NCBI GenBank assembly: GCA_016794505.1
Contig: JAEUJZ010000088.1
Span: 58,436-122,435 of the forward strand
Length of the DNA stretch: 64,000 bases
Origin: Myxococcales bacterium
Lineage (GTDB): Bacteria; Myxococcota_A; Polyangia; Palsa-1104; JAEUJZ01
Reading direction: 5' to 3'
Position 1 is the first letter of the stretch. Each line of letters opens with the position of its first letter. A model generated the notes under the pieces. The model ran no database searches, was not told the DNA's origin, and saw only the letters and a list, made by a program, of their open reading frames with translations. Below, in pieces: positions 60,482 through 64,000 of this stretch. The translations under genes and the position numbers were made by a program.

Positions 60482-63400
60482 CTATGGGCACAGGCCCACG
60501 TGGGTCACCGCTTGTGACCGGACCTCGATGGGCTCTAGCTTGCCGCCGACTTTGATCAGCGCAGGGCCAGGACGCATCCACATCGTGACCTCTTCACACG
60601 CCTTCTTGCTGCCAGGCTTACCGGGGCTGCGCACGATGACCTGCCCCAGACGCGCCGACAGACGGCTCACCGCCTGTTGCGCCGCGCTGCGCAGCTCGGC
60701 TTTTCCTCGTGGAATCGTTGATGTGCGCAGGACCGTCTGGTATTCGGCCATGGCTTCGGGCAGCGCCTTCTGCTGTTCGTAGATCTGCCCCAGACGATAC
60801 GAGGTCTCGTACACAAGGACCGCACACTCTGCGGCATGTTTGCGGTCTCGACCGCAGAGTGCATGGGCTCTCTCAAGCAAGCGCTGCGACTTTTTGAAAT
60901 CGCTTGCGGCAAATGCGTCTAGCCCGGCTCGGGCAAATGGCTCGGCGGCAAGAGGCTTGGGTCGCGCTGTATTTTTTCCGTCGCTGTTTTCGCCACGTTC
61001 GCCAGCCGTTGTGGGCTCTGTGGCGCTGCTGTCCGCCCCGCCGTCCGCGCTGCCACTTCCGCCATCGCGACTTGGGGACCCGGCCTGCGCAGCGCCTCGG
61101 GTGTCGGTTTCTGGCGCGGCCTTTCCGACAGGTGGCGCATCCTGCAAGAGCTCTGCGATAGCGGCTTGCCGCTCGGGCGTACTGCTCTGCTGCAGCAAGC
61201 GTCCAAGCAGCGACTCGGCCCGCGAGCGCACAACGGGATCGACGTCGCCAACCAGCACGCGCAACACCGGCACACCGGGGGCCAAAGCACCGGCCGCTGC
61301 GGCTTGTCCATTTCCACTCGCCTCACCCAGATCTGCTGCGACTTCCGCCACCAAGCGACGGACCAAGGACTCAGGATCGCGCGCGGCTCGCAACAGCAGC
61401 GGCACGGCCTGCCCATGCGGCAGACGGGCCATGGCTTCGATGGCCGCCAAGCGGTCCCCCGTCGCACCGCTAAGCAAGGCCTGCTCGGGTGCAGTCACCG
61501 TCGAGCGGTCGCCCAAGCGAACCAGCAGCGCATAGGCGGCCACCGCTTCTTCACCGCCCGCGCGCACTGCTTCCTGCAGGACCGGCAGCGCGTCTTTCTG
61601 CACCGTCTCGCCGTGTCGATCGACCAAGCGCTCGGCGGCAGCCAAGCGCACAGCCAGCACCGTATCTTTCAGACCCGCAAGCAGCTCATCGCGCTCGCTC
61701 GCCAGGCGCGCAAAGTACAGCCGACGCATGCCGGCATCGTCGGTGCTGCGCCACGTGCGCACTCGGTCTTGCGCGGCCTTGTCGGCCAAACGAAGCAGCA
61801 CGGCCGCCGCCGCCACTTGTTCTGCGCTGCTGCCTTGTTCAAACAGCGGCCGTACCGCCGCCACCGTGTCCACAACGCTCACCGGGCCGACTTGACCACG
61901 CTTGGCCAAGCCCAGCGCGCTGATCAGGCGCTCGGTCGCGCGCAGGCTCTCTTTGCGCACATCGCTATCGCTGTCCGCATAGGCGCTACGCAGCGTCAGC
62001 AGAGCGTCCGGTTCGCTGCGCCGCCCCAAGGCGCGTGCTGCCGACTGACGGACTTTGCTGTTGCTGTCGCGCAGAAGCTCGGTCAACAGGCGCAGCGGCT
62101 CCCCCCCCGAGGTATCGCCAAGGACCGCAGCCGCCGCTTCTCGATTGGCCCAGCTGCGATCGGCAAAGGCACTGCGAGCCCAGCCCAAGCCGTTCCGCGC
62201 CAGCAGCGCTGGCTCGCGCGCCACGATCTGCACGATGGCCGCCGCAATGCTCTGCTTGAGCGCCTCGACCCCAGGGTCTGCAGCCGATGATGCGTGCAGG
62301 CGTTCTAGCGCCTGTCCAAGCGTCCGCGCATCCATCGGCCGACCGACCGCAGCCAGGCCCGTGCTCGCCAACTGACGCGCCGCTGGCGACGCGCTCGAAT
62401 CCGCAAGCGCTTCGCGCAAGAGCGGCAAGATGTCGTCTTGCTCAAGCTGCGCCAGTTCCTGCGCAGCCACAAGCTGATGGGTATTTCTTCGCGACGCAAG
62501 GCCCCGCAACAAAGACAGCGCCTGCGCATCGCCGGCTTGTGCCAAGCGCGCCAAGGCAGCGATGCGCGGTTCCTCAGCCGCGGTTTTTCCCATCGCTGTC
62601 CCCATTCCAGCCAGACCCTGTAGCGTAGCCGTGGCACTGCCGTCTCCCAAGCGGCTGAGGCACGCCAGCACGTCCCAACGCAGCGCATCGGGTAGCTGCG
62701 GCAGGCTCAGCGCGCTCTGCAGAACTTCGCGCAGCGCCGCAGGCTCTTTCGAGCACAGAAGCAGTGCGGCCCGTAAGCTGGACACCGGGTCACTGTCCCG
62801 CAGCGCATCGCCCAGCAGCACGCCGCCGCGCGAATCGCCCAGCTGACGAAGTGCTGCGGCTACCGCCACTCGCAGGCTGGCTAGCTCGGGACTATTGGCC
62901 ACAGTTGCCGCATCGCCCAGGCCCTCGACCGCTTTGTGCAAAGCTGACAGCGCTGCGCGCTCTCCAAGGAACCCCAGCGCTTCAGCAGCCGCAGCCCGCA
63001 GCACGGCATCGGCACGTGCATCAGTCAGCGTCGCTTCCAAGATTTGGCGCTGCTGTGAATCGCGGCTGCGCCCCAAGGCCACAAGTGCCCCAGCCGCCAG
63101 CCCACCGTCTGTTTTCTGCTGTGCTTGCTGGCTCAGCACTGCCAGTGCCGACTTGCGCCAAGCCACAAGCTCGCCCGGCTTGAGAACAAGCTCTTGCGCC
63201 AGCTTCGATCCCGCACCTTGATTCTGCCGCAGTCCCCACAGCGCACCTGCGGTCGCCACAAAGATCAAAGCAAGACCCAAAAGAGCAATCAGCAGCGGCT
63301 GCCGCCAAAACGGCGCATCTGGAACGGCGGGCTGCGAGACAGGCGACTGCGAGACAGGCGACTGCGAGACAGGCGACTGCGAGACAGGCGGCTGGCTGAT

Positions 63401-64000
63401 GCTCTGCACAAGCTCGGTAGGCACCACCGTGCGCTCGCCGCGCTGAAGCTGCATCAGCTCAATCTCGCGCTCTAGCGCCTGGGCCAGATCGGTCATCGAG
63501 GCGAAGCGCTCGTGTGGCTCTTTGCTCAGCAGACGGCAGACCAGCTGGTCCAGCGAGTCAGGTATGCCGGTCACACCCGGCACATCGGCCAAGCGCTCGG
63601 CAAGGGTCGTCACCGGATCCGACGCGTGGCGCAGCATCAGCGTCATCGGCCCGTTCGCCGTGAACACCTGCTGCCCCGACAGCATCTCGTACAGCAGGCA
63701 GCCCAGAGCATATTGGTCGACGCGTGCATCCTGCGGATGGCCCTGAATCTGCTCGGGGGCCATGTAGCCCGGCGTGCCCATCACGGTGCCAGCCATGGTG
63801 ATATTCGACGAGCCCGTTCCCGCTAGCTGCTGCTCAAGCTCGGACATCGCGTCGCTGCTCAGCGCCCGCAGCCCCTCGGAATCCCCCGTCGATAAGTCTC
63901 GCTCTGCCGCTTTGGCGATACCGAAGTCGACGATCTTGACGAAGTCCTGCTTGCCATCCTGTTCCAGCAAAAAGACATTGTCCGGCTTGAGATCTCTGTG
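60482..64000 (-). CDS. Ser/Thr kinase with HEAT-repeat and TPR region (5' end beyond window)
   Basis: At the right edge the frame reads HRDLKPDNVFLLE, so the active-site loop is intact and the N-lobe lies outside the window. The C-lobe follows with VDFGIAKAAE, MAPEQIQGHP and YALGCLLYEMLSG. Next come a linker with four 15-base repeats (SQSPV), one span near FWRQPLLIALLGLALIFVATAG, and about 700 residues of HEAT-like repeats (for example AAAEALGFLGERAALSALHKAVEG). It ends with a short Ser/Gly-rich linker and a TPR-like C-terminus. The HEAT part is predicted to face the periplasm. Size as seen exceeds 1170 aa. Confidence 0.9.
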   Translation of the reverse strand, partial: HRDLKPDNVFLLEQDGKQDFVKIVDFGIAKAAERDLSTGDSEGLRALSSDAMSELEQQLAGTGSSNITMAGTVMGTPGYMAPEQIQGHPQDARVDQYALGCLLYEMLSGQQVFTANGPMTLMLRHASDPVTTLAERLADVPGVTGIPDSLDQLVCRLLSKEPHERFASMTDLAQALEREIELMQLQRGERTVVPTELVQSISQPPVSQSPVSQSPVSQSPVSQPAVPDAPFWRQPLLIALLGLALIFVATAGALWGLRQNQGAGSKLAQELVLKPGELVAWRKSALAVLSQQAQQKTDGGLAAGALVALGRSRDSQQRQILEATLTDARADAVLRAAAAEALGFLGERAALSALHKAVEGLGDAATVANSPELASLRVAVAAALRQLGDSRGGVLLGDALRDSDPVSSLRAALLLCSKEPAALREVLQSALSLPQLPDALRWDVLACLSRLGDGSATATLQGLAGMGTAMGKTAAEEPRIAALARLAQAGDAQALSLLRGLASRRNTHQLVAAQELAQLEQDDILPLLREALADSSASPAARQLASTGLAAVGRPMDARTLGQALERLHASSAADPGVEALKQSIAAAIVQIVAREPALLARNGLGWARSAFADRSWANREAAAAVLGDTSGGEPLRLLTELLRDSNSKVRQSAARALGRRSEPDALLTLRSAYADSDSDVRKESLRATERLISALGLAKRGQVGPVSVVDTVAAVRPLFEQGSSAEQVAAAAVLLRLADKAAQDRVRTWRSTDDAGMRRLYFARLASERDELLAGLKDTVLAVRLAAAERLVDRHGETVQKDALPVLQEAVRAGGEEAVAAYALLVRLGDRSTVTAPEQALLSGATGDRLAAIEAMARLPHGQAVPLLLRAARDPESLVRRLVAEVAADLGEASGNGQAAAAGALAPGVPVLRVLVGDVDPVVRSRAESLLGRLLQQSSTPERQAAIAELLQDAPPVGKAAPETDTRGAAQAGSPSRDGGSGSADGGADSSATEPTTAGERGENSDGKNTARPKPLAAEPFARAGLDAFAASDFKKSQRLLERAHALCGRDRKHAAECAVLVYETSYRLGQIYEQQKALPEAMAEYQTVLRTSTIPRGKAELRSAAQQAVSRLSARLGQVIVRSPGKPGSKKACEEVTMWMRPGPALIKVGGKLEPIEVRSQAVTHVGLCP
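63332..63391 (-). repeat. Four 15-base tandem repeats in the HEAT kinase gene
   Basis: The unit CTGCGAGACAGGCGA (plus strand) occurs four times in a row, and the last copy differs in its final base. It codes the SQSPV repeats in the juxtamembrane linker. Slippage-prone, so copy number may vary. Confidence 0.9.

Overview
This 64 kb window is GC-rich, single-chromosome-type sequence from what is most likely a member of the Myxococcota (a myxobacterium or close relative). The evidence is circumstantial but consistent. There are three large Hanks-type Ser/Thr kinases with TPR, PEGA or HEAT-repeat tails, many Cys-rich lipoproteins of unknown function, an apparent MYXO-CTERM-like sorting tail, a type of sulfide:quinone oxidoreductase, and a compact dcw cluster whose MurE has the DNPR motif of meso-diaminopimelate-adding enzymes. 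I see no rRNA, tRNA, CRISPR array, insertion sequence or prophage.

Layout. 1-710: 3' end of pyruvate phosphate dikinase. 0.8-6.5 kb: a tiny Cys-rich secreted peptide, a zinc-ribbon/kinase/TPR protein and two exported proteins. 6.5-8.6 kb: an SDR oxidoreductase, then ribH and nusB (overlapping). 8.7-12.1 kb: a membrane/coiled-coil protein and a two-gene set of lipoproteins built from a repeated six-cysteine domain separated by polyproline linkers. 12.2-20.6 kb: moaC, two MFS transporters, an alpha/beta hydrolase coupled to a thioredoxin-like protein, a Cys-rich protein with a C-terminal sorting-like tail, and deoB. 20.7-28.3 kb: an SQR-like flavoprotein, a STAS-like protein, an AT-richer NTF2-like exported protein, a lipoprotein plus mlaE/mlaF/mlaD phospholipid-transport set, and a solitary DNA methyltransferase.

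28.2-37.5 kb (all minus strand) is the most interesting block. It holds nine genes packed mostly with overlapping or nearly touching stop and start codons. It begins with an HTH regulator carrying a periplasmic-binding-protein-like sensor domain, followed by an exported PBP-like protein, a small lipoprotein, an OprO/OprP-like porin, a DUF2135-like lipoprotein, a TonB-dependent-receptor-like barrel, another lipoprotein, and two exported proteins with tail-collar-like domains. I infer a regulated outer-membrane uptake or surface system, perhaps for an oxyanion or metal. Its substrate is unknown.

38.7-52.4 kb (minus) is the division and cell wall cluster rsmH-ftsL-ftsI-murEF-mraY-murD-ftsW-murG-murC. 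MurE and MurF are one fused protein. mraZ is absent upstream, and murB, ddl, ftsQ, ftsA and ftsZ do not follow murC. A strong GC hairpin sits over the murC stop codon.

52.6-64 kb: a repeat-containing exported protein, folK, a methyltransferase with a long disordered N-terminus, a lipoprotein, a 14-repeat propeller-like lipoprotein, a TPR membrane protein, a PEGA-tailed kinase and (running off the right edge) a HEAT-repeat kinase. The kinase, TPR and propeller genes look like one operon and may form a signalling unit. Local AT-richer patches inside or beside otherwise GC-rich genes (about 23.1-23.6, 27.5-28.0, 55.6-56.9 and 58.4-58.7 kb) suggest mosaic or recently acquired segments.
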